In this document: positions 29,001 through 38,400 of the stretch, piece by piece
Layout of the letters: every line of letters begins with the position of its first letter
Position numbering within the stretch: position 1 is the first letter of the stretch
Assembly: GCA_028752905.1 (NCBI GenBank)
Contig: JAQNBH010000003.1
Coordinates: 39,120,472 to 39,184,471 of the forward strand
DNA from: Cladorhizidae sp. MBARI D1340-BT2
Lineage: Eukaryota; Porifera; Demospongiae; Poecilosclerida; Cladorhizidae
Direction of reading: 5' to 3'
DNA length: 64,000 bases
The notes under the pieces: model-generated
The model's input: the letters and a program-made list of their open reading frames with translations, nothing else
Databases searched by the model: none
What the model was told of the DNA's origin: nothing
Position numbers and translations under genes: made by a program

Positions 29001-31643
29001 TAGCATGGTTATACACCTAGCATGGTTATATACCTAGCATGGTTATATACCTGGCATGGTTATATACCTAGCATGGTTATATACCTAGCATAGTTATACA
29101 CCTAGCATGGTTATACAATTAGCATGGTTATACACCTAGCATGGTTATATACCTAGCATGGTTATACACCTAGCATGGTTATACACCTAGCATGGTTATA
29201 TACCTAGCATGGTTATATACCTAGCATGGTTATACAATAAGCATGGTTATACACCTAGCATGGTTATATACCTAGCATGGTTATATACCTAGCATGGTTA
29301 TATACCTAGCATGGTTATATACCTAGCATAGTTATATACCTAGCATGGTTATATACCTATACACCTAGCATGGTTATACAATTAGCATGGGTATACACCT
29401 AGCATGGTTATATACCTAGCATAGTTATACACCTAGCATGGTTATACACCTAGCATGGTTATATACCTAGCATGGTTATATACCTAGCATGGTTATATAC
29501 CTAGCATGGTTATATATGTAGCGTAGTTATACACCTAGCATGGTTATACAATTAGCATGGTTATACACCTAGCATGGTTATATACCTAGCATAGTTATAC
29601 ACCTAGCATCGTTATACACCTAGCATGGTTATATGCCTAGCATGGTTATACACCTAGCATGGTTATATACCTAGCATGGTTATACACCTAGCATGGTTAT
29701 ATACCTAACATGGTTATATACCTTGCATGGTTATACACCTAGCATGGTTATATACCTAGCATGGTTATATACCTAGCATGGTTATACACCTAGCTTGGTT
29801 ATATACCTAGCATGGTTATATACCTAGCATGGTTATATACCTAGCATGGTTATATACCTAGCATAGTTATACACCTAGCATGGTTATACAATTAGCATGG
29901 TTATACACCTAGCTTGGTTATATACCTAGCATAGTTATACACCTAGCATGGTTATACAATTAGCATGGTTATACACCTAGCATTGTTATATACCTAGCAT
30001 AGCTATACACCTAGCATGGTTATACACCTAGCATGGTTATATACCTAGCATGGTTATATACCTAGCATGGTTATATACCTAGCATGGTTATATACCTAGC
30101 ATGGTTATACACCTAGCATGGTTATATACCTAGCATGGTTATATACCTAGCATGGTTATATACCTAGCATGGTTATATACCTAGCATGGTTATATACCTA
30201 GCATGGTTATACAATTAGCATGGTTATACACCTAGCATGGTTATATACCTAGCATGGTTATACACCTAGCATGGTTATACACCTAGCATGGTTATATACC
30301 TAGCATGGTTATATACCTAGCATGGTTATACACCTAGCATGCTTATACAATTAGCATGGTTATATACCTAGCATGGTTATATACCTAGCATGGTTATATA
30401 CCTAGCATGGTTATATACCTAGCATGGTTATACACCTAGCATGGTTATATACCTAGCATGGTTATATACCTAGCATGGTTATATACCTAGCATGGTTATA
30501 TACCTAGCATGGTTATACACCTAGCATGGTTATACACCTAGCATGGTTATACACCTAGCATGGTTATATACCTAGCATAGTTATACACTTAGCATGGTTA
30601 TACACCTAGCATGGTTATACACCTAGCATGGTTATATACCTAGCATGGTTATATACCTAGCATGGTTATATACCTAGCATAGTTATACACCTAGCATGGT
30701 TATACAATTAGCATGGTTATACACCTAGCATGGTTATATACCTAGCATGGTTATACACCTAGCATGGTTATACACCTAGCATGGTTATATACCTAGCATG
30801 GTTATATACCTAGCATGGTTATACAATTAGCATGGTTATACACCTAGCATGGTTATATACCTAGCATAGTTATACACCTAGCATGGTTATACACCTAGCA
30901 TGGTTATATACCTAGCATGGTTATATACCTAGCATGGTTATACAATTAGCATGGTTATACACCTAGCATGGTTATATACCTAGCATGGTTATATACCTAG
31001 CATGGTTATATAGCTAGCATGGTTATATACCTAGCATGGTTATATACCTAGCATGGTTATATACCTAGCATTGTTATACACCTAGCATGGTTATATACCT
31101 AGCATGGTTATATACCTAGCATGGTCATACACCTAGCATGGTTATATACTTAGCATGGTTATATACCTAGCATGGTTATACACCTAGCATGGTTATATAC
31201 CTAGCATAGTTATACACCTAGCATGGTTATACACCTAGCATGGTTATATACCTAGCATGGTTATATACCTAGCATGGTTATATACCTAGCATGGTTATAC
31301 ACCTAGCATGGTTATATACCTAGTATGGTTATATACCTAGCATAGTTATATACCTAGCATGGTTATGTACCTAGCATAGTTATACACCTAGCATAGTTAT
31401 ACACCTAGCAAGGTTATACACCTAGCATGGTTATATACCTAGCATGGTTATACACCTAGCATGGTTATATACCTAGCTTGGTTATACACCTAGCATGGTT
31501 ATAATTATACCTAGCATGGTTATATACCTAGCGTGGTTATACACCTAGCATGGTTATATACCTAGCATGGTTATATACCTAGCATGGTTATATACCTAGC
31601 ATAGTTATACACCTAGCATGGTTATACAATTAGCATGGTTATA

Positions 31644-31793
31644 CTAGGAGTGGGCTATACGGCAGCCAAAATGAAATTTCTGTTATTTTCATTAGGGCTG
31701 AGTTTTTTTGTGTTCTATATAACCTATCTCAACATGAAGTGGGAAAAAAATTGGCCTGGGGTCCAAGAAAAAAGTGTGCAGAGCCCTTTTGTG
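31644..31793. repeat. Left terminal inverted repeat, copy 2
   Basis: About 150 bp, matching the right end in inverted orientation with small indels. Shared blocks in order are CTAGGAGT, GGCTATA, TTAGGGCTGAGTTTTT, TGTGTTCTATAT, ATCTCAACATGAA, TTGGCCTGGGGT, AAAAGTGTGCA and TTTTGTG. A 77-codon plus-strand ORF over it is incidental. Confidence 0.85.
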
Positions 31794-31982
31794 TTAGCAC
31801 ACCTTACATTTAATGCATGTGAGCGCATTTTAGAGTTTTTCTCATACCTCAGGTTCAGCTTTAGGTAGAGACTTCATCTAAAACATTTTTCTGGGGTTAT
31901 TTAGGACACAGAAAGTCATAAAAGTAATTAGAAAATCATAGAAGTACAATTACTGGTCAAGAAATTTATTTTGGACTAATAT
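31794..31982. other. 3' non-coding stretch of transposase gene, copy 2
   Basis: AT-rich DNA between the left inverted repeat and the last stop of the minus-strand gene. Apart from the polyadenylation-like hexamer near the gene end, nothing recognisable is present. Confidence 0.5.
31965..31970 (-). promoter_or_regulatory. Candidate polyadenylation signal AATAAA, copy 2
   Basis: The minus strand reads AATAAA 13 bp downstream of the final TAA (31983-31985) of the readthrough tail. The position fits a 3' untranslated region of a eukaryotic gene, but a hexamer in AT-rich DNA can arise by chance. The equivalent in copy 3 is at 47140-47145. Confidence 0.4.
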
Positions 31983-32078
31983 TTAACCACATATTCCACA
32001 AAACATATCTTGTATTTCAGGTCCATTACATAAAACAAAACAAGGCTTCCTCATAGAAAAGTCCCAGGTGCCAGAAAC
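31983..32078 (-). pseudogene. Transposase-like gene copy 2, C-terminal tail beyond a stop
   Basis: Directly after the TAA ending piece D (32079-32081) the same frame stays open for 31 codons to TAA at 31983-31985. It reads VSGTWDFSMRKPCFVLCN and onward. A G-x-W-D-F-S followed by R-K-P-C-F-V-L reads like a genuine conserved C-terminus rather than random sequence, so the TAA is best seen as a nonsense mutation or readthrough stop near the protein's end. The resemblance to C-termini of repetitive invertebrate proteins is recalled, not searched. The same tail is present in copy 3. Confidence 0.55.
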
Positions 32079-32603
32079 TTACACAGGTACAATCTGCTGC
32101 TGGATAGTGTCCTGGATATCATCAATGCCAGGTGGTCGCTGCCAGAGGTTATCTCCAGTACCAGTGCGTATCAGGTGATCCACCCGGAAGGTTCTGTCCC
32201 CATTATCATCAATGTAAAACCCAATATACCATCTCTTGTTGCTTCCCTCATCCCAGATAACAGCAAGTGGTTGGTTAGGCTGGAACACAGGTTCTTCCTG
32301 TGAGATCTCTGCCTCCTGAACGGTGGTTTTGGCTCCTGCCAGTCTTTCCATGATCTCCTCCTCACACGGAAACTCCGCTGCCTCCTCTGCTTGGTAGTCA
32401 TCACCTAGGATCACAGTTAGGTTCTCGATCATTTCATTCTCAGACAGTTTGTTGACTTTGTAAAGGTCCCTGCAGACATCTGAATCATGTAGATGTGTGA
32501 CTCGCTGGTATTGGATCTCTTGCCTCAAGCAGGTCTTTACCTCTGGTAAAAAAAAATTGACAAGCTCCTTCAGTTCTTTGACACATGTAACTGGTCCTCC
32601 ATG
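32079..32603 (-). pseudogene. Transposase-like gene copy 2, piece D (SH3/chromo-like C-terminal region)
   Basis: Frame open from the A7 tract (32604-32610) to TAA at 32079-32081, 174 codons, with no ATG at its start. It begins HGGPVTCVKELKELVNFF, continues with RQEIQYQRVTHLHDSDVCRDLYKVNK, then an acidic stretch. It ends in NQPLAVIWDEGSNKRWYIGF and FRVDHLIRTG, closing with DDIQDTIQQQIVPV. The W-Y-I-G-F and VDHL strands suggest a small beta-barrel (SH3- or chromo-like) of the kind found at the end of some transposon proteins. Piece C's frame needs a one-base skip to enter it. It is identical in copy 3 over its last 149 codons, so it may be the slowest-changing part. Confidence 0.6.
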
Positions 32604-33489
32604 TTTTTTTACATTTCACAAGAAGTTGATCGACAAAATCATTGGCCCTCACTTTCTTTTCCAGGTTCTCTCTCAACCTTTGTTTCTTCTTCTCCTTCTG
32701 ATTATTACTCCACGTCACCTCCATGGAGTCTAGGTGTTTTAGGACAGCAATGGTTGACCTCTCAACTTCATTGAGATGCTTGTCCATGAGCATAAGGTCA
32801 TCTTTGATTCTCTTTGCCTTGAACAGCCTGTTAGAATGTAGAGCTGACTGGGCAGCAAGATAACCAAACTTGGCCAAGTACCTCTCCGTATTCAGGTTGT
32901 TTGTTGGCAGGTTCTTCCGTTGGTCTACAGTCAATGTATGGAGAGGAGTTGCTCGTGCAGTATCTGGGTCACTGCTCCAATACTCACGCTTGCACTGCAA
33001 TTCTACACCTCTGGCGGCCTGGAGACACATCTCTCCCAGAAGAAAGTGATCGAGATCGCTTTGTGGAGCATTATGCTCCATTTTCACGTGTATCCACTCT
33101 ACATGATATATGATAAGGGTGTCCGTCTTTTTATCAGCAAGGTCACTGCAGAGCTTGGGAAGGATGTTCACCAGCAAATCCTGGCTTACGCAGTTGAGGA
33201 AGGGCATTGTCACCCTGTACATCAAATTAGTGAATCCTGCGATTATGACATCCTTATCAAGGTAAATCTTACATGCTCGAACAAGAAGATTATTTAATGG
33301 TGTCTGTACGAGTAGCTGTTTGAGGTAGGAAATGCAATCGTAGACCGCACCTGCCTGGTATCCAAGTCTAGTAAAACGCTTCTCTTTGTAGAGGTTAAAG
33401 GATTTGTGTACTCCAGCCTCCTCTAGAATCAAGTCAAACTGTTCTGCTAGAGATGTTGTCTTCCCGTCTCCCTCATGTGCTACAAGCTT
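32485..33489 (-). pseudogene. Transposase-like gene copy 2, piece C (helical region with candidate catalytic Glu)
   Basis: Frame continuing from piece B after TAG (33490-33492), 334 codons to TGA at 32485-32487. Only the part before the A7 tract at 32604-32610 looks authentic. After it the translation turns into TWRTSYMCQRTEG and so on, while the other frame becomes sensible. Features in order are GDGKTTSLAEQF, a Tyr/Lys/Arg-rich LYKEKRFTRLGYQAG, hydrophobic helices including TMPFLNCV, then VELQCKREY, and NNLNTERYLAKFG with a Glu near residue 202 that could be the third acidic residue of an RNase H-like site. A basic coiled-coil-like segment (NNQKEKKKQRLRENLEKK) follows. A large helical insertion before the last acid is typical of hAT, P and related transposases; the assignment here is inferred. 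Confidence 0.6.
32604..32610 (-). other. A7 tract at the C-to-D frame change, copy 2
   Basis: The minus strand reads TGT AAA AAA ACA TGG in frame C. Skipping one A gives CAT GGA GGA CCA GTT in frame D, which is open for 175 codons. It may be a fixed one-base gain in the homopolymer. Slippage or programmed +1 recoding cannot be excluded. The tract has the same length in copy 3 (47779-47785). Confidence 0.65.
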
Positions 33490-34323
33490 CTAAACACACA
33501 GATTTTTTCGGCTTCGGAATGACTTCAACAATGGCTCTCTCTTCACAATCATTTCGCGAAGGCCAATCTTGTCCTCAATGGCAGCCATGCTCGTGAGATT
33601 GTCTGCATCAAACCGTTCACATGTATGAGACTTACAAAGCAAGTGGTATGGCACATGCTTAGAGCCAAGTTGATCTGCCACACCTGTCTCTATCTTGAGA
33701 TTTTTGCTCACAGCATCTGTCATCAGGGCATCAATCTGCTCCCAGAGATGTACAACAGTCCTGCTGGGATCATCAGCAGCTACTTGCAGTCTCTTCAGGG
33801 TCTCAACAATAAGTGCCTCCATCTGGTCCCTATCTTCAAAAGCAAAGAAGAGAGGACGTAGATCTGCAGGATCACCATCACAGAAATTCAAGATGAGACA
33901 TGGCCAATCACTATCTATTTTACTTATCTGTGTAGTGTCAAAGTGTAGAGTCACTTTTGTTGAGGGCTTCTTGTTCGCAAGGGCCTTCACAGCTGCTACT
34001 TCCTTTTTGTGCTTGAAGTTGTTGATAGATTTAGCTGAAGGCAGCACCTTTTCATACAACTTGTAGTCTTCCGATGATCGTGGTTTCTTTGAGCAGGGTG
34101 GTTGATCTGAAGGTTCTGATGGCAGTTGTAGATGATACTGGTGTCCGTACAACTTTTCACAAACCACCTGTGTCGCAACACAAGCTTTCTCAACATAAAC
34201 TGCTGCCTTACAGCTCACTGTTGCAATAGCGTTTCTTATCTCATGAGTAGTGTTTCTAGATTTTCTTATGGTTGGAGCCACATTGATACTAGCTTGGCAT
34301 TCTTTGTCAATGGTGTGTGGCAT
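33490..34323 (-). pseudogene. Transposase-like gene copy 2, piece B (RNase H-like core)
   Basis: 277 codons from ATG 34321-34323 to TAG 33490-33492; the frame is open a further 20-odd codons upstream (KIWSLHRFPREVEQL), overlapping piece A. From that ATG, the candidate first Asp is at residue 129 (LHFDTT), the second at 203 (MTDAVSKN), and Cys230-x-x-His233 lies in LLCKSHTCERFD. Strand-like stretches WPCLILNF and RPLFFAFED separate them. This strand-Asp, strand, strand, helix, strand-Asp order is that of the RNase H fold used by DDE/D transposases; the call is from motif order only. An upstream stretch has several Cys residues (VSCKAAVYVEKACVATQVVCEK) of unknown role. The stop is followed in the same frame by clearly related sequence. 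Confidence 0.65.
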
Positions 34324-34693
34324 CAATTGCTCTACTTCTCTTGGAAACCGGTGTAAGCTCCAAATCTTGGTTTATGAATTCCATCTCTTCTTGTCGCTGC
34401 TCTTCCTGTCTTCTTTCTTCCTCTTGGGTTGCTGTCTTTTCTTCATCATGAACCCAATCTACCTCCTGGCTCAGGAGATGGTTCCTTTCAACACACTGAT
34501 CTTGATAGAAGATGGCTTCATCACCTGATAGTTTATCCCTGTTCCTTCCAATGTAAAAAAGCGAGAAGTTCTTGGTGTATTTCCGTGGCCTTCTCTTCCG
34601 CTGTGGAACATCCATATTCATCCATAGTATATTTCGTACATGCAAAGATGACTTATTGTGGGAGCATCTGACTCGGTTTTCATAATCCTGCAT
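34307..34693 (-). pseudogene. Transposase-like gene copy 2, piece A (N-terminal region)
   Basis: First ATG at 34691-34693 (MQDYENRVRCSHNK), ending in TGA 34307-34309. Contents are a basic stretch QRKRRPRKYTKNFSLF, then DKLSGDEAIFYQDQ, then a Glu/Gln-rich run. Differences between copies change amino acids, for example Gly to Val in QCVERN here. It overlaps piece B by about 17 codons in a frame one base apart, so one lost or gained base within 34307-34380 separates them. The N-terminus of the ancestral protein may have been longer, since the frame is open upstream for about 15 codons without ATG. Confidence 0.55.
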
Positions 34694-34882
34694 GATCCGC
34701 TCAAAAGTGCCAATTTTGGCCAAAATTTGAAAATGAAGTGAACTGGGTTAAAAACAATGAAACTTTTGAATATAAACATAGCAATTTTACTTCTTTTGAT
34801 ACCATATTTAACCATGCAGCTTTAAAAAAATGACTATTTTAATTTTTTCCCCTAATTTGATTGAATTTTGGGGCTACCCGGG
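34694..34882. other. 5' non-coding stretch and putative promoter region, copy 2
   Basis: AT-rich DNA between the first ATG and the right inverted repeat. A weak TATA-like TTTATATTC lies on the minus strand at about 34768-34776, roughly 75 bp before the ATG. AT-richness makes chance occurrence likely. No ORF that looks real is present. Confidence 0.35.
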
Positions 34883-35014
34883 CACAAAAAAACTTTGCAC
34901 ACTTTTATTTTACACCCCAGGCCAATTTTTTCCCAATTCATGTTGAGATATAGAACACATAAAAACTCAGCCCTAAGCAAAACAAAAAATGACCCATTTA
35001 TAGCCTACTACTAG
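34883..35014. repeat. Right terminal inverted repeat, copy 2
   Basis: 132 bp, the inverted counterpart of 31644-31793. The outermost bases read CTACTACTAG, where copies 1 and 3 have CTACTCCTAG. This single change breaks the palindromic match with CTAGGAG at the left end and is private to this copy. Confidence 0.85.
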
Positions 35015-35481
35015 TTATACACCTAGCATGGTTATATACCTAGCATAGTTATACACCTAGCATGGTTATACACCTAGCATGGCTATATACCTAGCATAGT
35101 TATATACCTAGCATGGTTATACACCTAGCATGGTTATATACCTAGCATGGTTATATACCTAGCATGGTTATATACCTAGCATAGTTATACACCTAGCATG
35201 GTTATATACCTAGCATGGTTATACACCTAGCATGGTTATATACCTAGCATGGTTATATACCTAGCATGGTTATACACCTAGCATGGTTATATACCTAGCA
35301 TGGTTATATACCTAACATTGTTATATACCTAGCATGGTTATATACCTAGCATAGTTATACACCTAGCATCGTTATACACCTAGCATGGTTATACACCTAG
35401 CATGGTTATACACCTAGCATGGTTATATACCTAGCATGGTTATATACCTAGCATGGTTATATACCTAGCATGGTTATATAT

Positions 35482-38400
35482 CTGGCATAGTTATACACCT
35501 AGCATGGTTATACAATTAGCATGGTTATACACCTAGCATGGTTATATACCTAGCATGGTTATATACCTAGCATGGTTATATACCTAGCATAGTTATACAC
35601 CTAGCATGGTTATACAATTAACATGGTTATACACCTAGCATGGTTATATACCTAGCATAGCTATACACCTAGCATGGTTATACACCTAGCATGGTTATAT
35701 ACCTAGCATGATTATATACCTAGCATGGTTATATACCTAGCATGGTTATATACCTAACATGGTTATACACCTAGCATGGTTGTATACCTAGCATGGTTAT
35801 ATACCTAGCATGGTTATATACCTAGCATGGTTATATACCTAGAATGGTTATACACCTAGCATGGTTATACAATTAGCATGGTTATACACCTAGCATGGTT
35901 ATATACCTAGCATGGTTATATACCTAGCATGGTTATATACCTAGCATGGTTATATACCTAACATGGTTATACACCTAGCATGGTTGTATACCTAGCATGG
36001 TTATATACCTAGCATGGTTATATACCTAGCATGGTTATATACCTAGCATGGTTATACACCTAGCATGGTTATATACCTAGCATGGTTATATACCTAACAT
36101 TGTTATATACCTAGCATGGTTATATACCTAGCATAGTTATACACCTAGCATCGTTATACACCTAGCATGGTTATACACCTAGCATGGTTATACACCTAGC
36201 ATGGTTATATACCTAGCATGGTTAATTACCTAGCATGGTTATATACCTAGCATGGTTATATATCTGGCATAGTTATACACCTAGCATGGTTATACAATTA
36301 GCATGGTTATACACCTAGCATGGTTATATACCTAGCATGGTTATATACCTAGCATGGTTATATACCTAGCATAGTTATACACCTAGCATGGTTATACAAT
36401 TAACATGGTTATACACCTAGCATGGTTATATACCTAGCATAGCTATACACCTAGCATGGTTATACACCTAGCATGGTTATATACCTAACATGGTTATACA
36501 CCTAGCATGGTTGTATACCTAGCATGGTTATATACCTAGCATGGTTATATACCTAGCATGGATATATACCTAGCATGCTTATACACCTAGCATGGTTATA
36601 CAATTAGCATGGTTATACACCTAGCATGGTTATACACCTAGCATGGTTATATACCTAGCATAGTTATACACCTAGCATGGTTATACACCTAGCATGGTTA
36701 TACACCTAGCATGGTTATATACCTAGCATGGTTATATACCTAGCATGGTTATATACCTAGCATAGTTATACACCTAGCATGGTTATACAATTAGCATGGT
36801 TATACACCTAGCATGGTTATATACCTAGCATGGTTATACACCTAGCATGGTTATACACCTAGCATGGTTATACACCTAGCATGGTTATATACCTAGCATG
36901 GTTATATACCTAGCATGGTTATATACCTAGCATGGTTATATACCTAGCATAGTTATACACCTAGCATGGTTATACAATTAGCATGGTTATACACCTAGCA
37001 TTGTTATATACCTAGCATAGCTATACACCTAGCATGGTTATACACCTAGCATGGTTATATACCTAGCATGGTTATATACCTAGCATGGTTATATACCTAG
37101 CATGGTTATATACCTAGCATGGTTATACACCTAGCATGGTTATATACCTAGCATGGTTATATACCTAGCATGGTTATATACCTAGCATGGTTATATACCT
37201 AGCATGGTTATATACCTAGCATGGTTATACAATTAGCATGGTTATACACCTAGCATGGTTATATACCTAGCATGGTTATACACCTAGCATGGTTATACAC
37301 CTAGCATGGTTATATACCTAGCATGGTTATATACCTAGCATGGTTATACACCTAGCATGCTTATACAATTAGCATGGTTATATACCTAGCATGGTTATAT
37401 ACCTAGCATGGTTATATACCTAGCATGGTTATATACCTAGCATGGTTATACACCTAGCATGGTTATATACCTAGCATGGTTATATACCTAGCATGGTTAT
37501 ATACCTAGCATGGTTATATACCTAGCATGGTTATACACCTAGCATGGTTATACAATTAGCATGGTTATACACCTAGCATGGTTATACACCTAGCATGGTT
37601 ATATACCTAGCATAGTTATACACCTAGCATGGTTATACACCTAGCATGGTTATACACCTAGCATGGTTATATACCTAGCATGGTTATATACCTAGCATGG
37701 TTATATACCTAGCATAGTTATACACCTAGCATGGTTATACAATTAGCATGGTTATACACCTAGCATGGTTATATACCTAGCATGGTTATACACCTAGCAT
37801 GGTTATACACCTAGCATGGTTATATACCTAGCATGGTTATATACCTAGCATGGTTATATACCTAGCATGGTTATACACCTAGCATGGTTATATACCTAGC
37901 ATGGTTATATACCTAACATTGTTATATACCTAGCATGGTTATATACCTAGCATAGTTATACACCTAGCATCGTTATACACCTAGCATGGTTATACACCTA
38001 GCATGGTTATACACCTAGCATGGTTATATACCTAGCATGGTTATATACCTAGCATGGTTATATACCTAGCATGGTTATATATCTGGCATAGTTATACACC
38101 TAGCATGGTTATACAATTAGCATGGTTATACACCTAGCATGGTTATATACCTAGCATGGTTATATACCTAGCATGGTTATATACCTAGCATAGTTATACA
38201 CCTAGCATGGTTATACAATTAACATGGTTATACACCTAGCATGGTTATATACCTAGCATAGCTATACACCTAGCATGGTTATACACCTAGCATGGTTATA
38301 TACCTAGCATGGTTATATACCTAGCATGGTTATATACCTAGCATGGTTATATACCTAACATGGTTATACACCTAGCATGGTTGTATACCTAGCATGGTTA

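Larger units (their letters stand above)
1887..31643. repeat. 17-bp minisatellite array 1 (about 1,750 units)
   Basis: 29.8 kb of head-to-tail 17-bp monomers, consensus ATGGTTATAYACCTAGC, all in one orientation. The commonest variants are ATGGTTATATACCTAGC and ATGGTTATACACCTAGC. Rarer ordered variants are ATAGTTATACACCTAGC, ATAGCTATACACCTAGC, ATGGTTATACAATTAGC, ATGCTTATACAATTAGC, and forms starting ATTG or ATCG. A few indel monomers act as landmarks: a 9-bp deletion giving ACCTATACACC, a 4-bp gain giving TTATATATATACC, a 2-bp loss giving TAGTTACACC, and ATGGGTTATATACC. Because TAG occurs in every unit and 17 is not a multiple of 3, stops fall in every plus frame, and the minus strand is likewise closed. 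No gene, RNA gene or other element was found inside. Confidence 0.98.
31644..35014 (-). mobile_element. TIR DNA transposon, copy 2 (complete, inactive gene)
   Basis: A 3,371-bp module with both ends inside the window. The left end begins CTAGGAGTGGGCTATAC and the right end finishes TATAGCCTACTACTAG. Long imperfect inverted repeats flank a minus-strand transposase-like gene broken by two frame changes and two stops. The left flank ends GTTATAC and the right flank starts GTTATAC (overlapping the terminal C and G), giving a candidate 7-bp target-site duplication. A 5-bp TTATA reading is also possible. Without the module and one repeat the flanks form a standard monomer. The superfamily is undecided: duplication length and motifs do not fit a single family securely. 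Confidence 0.85.

Noticed and set aside
1887..31643. CRISPR-like array of direct repeats
   Set aside because: Monomers abut with no unique spacers, the repeat is only 17 bp, and no cas genes are present. It is a minisatellite.
31635..31868. 77-codon plus-strand ORF at the left end of copies 2 and 3
   Set aside because: It starts in the satellite and runs across the inverted repeat, and its hydrophobic look follows from T-rich DNA. It is non-coding terminal repeat.
32070..32081. Splice donor GTAAGT at the end of piece D
   Set aside because: GTGTAAGTTT looks like a donor, but the same frame continues with conserved-looking coding sequence directly after the stop, so no intron is needed.
33490..33492. 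Intron spanning the B-C stop, using GTTTAG as acceptor
   Set aside because: A GTGAAG donor 57 bp upstream would keep frame, but the residues on both sides of the stop read continuously and copy 1 has TTTAA instead of TTTAG, which would destroy the acceptor.
31983..33492. Reassigned stop codons (TAA/TAG read as an amino acid)
   Set aside because: This would explain two stops but not the two frame changes, and the gene itself appears to end in TAA. Decay is simpler.
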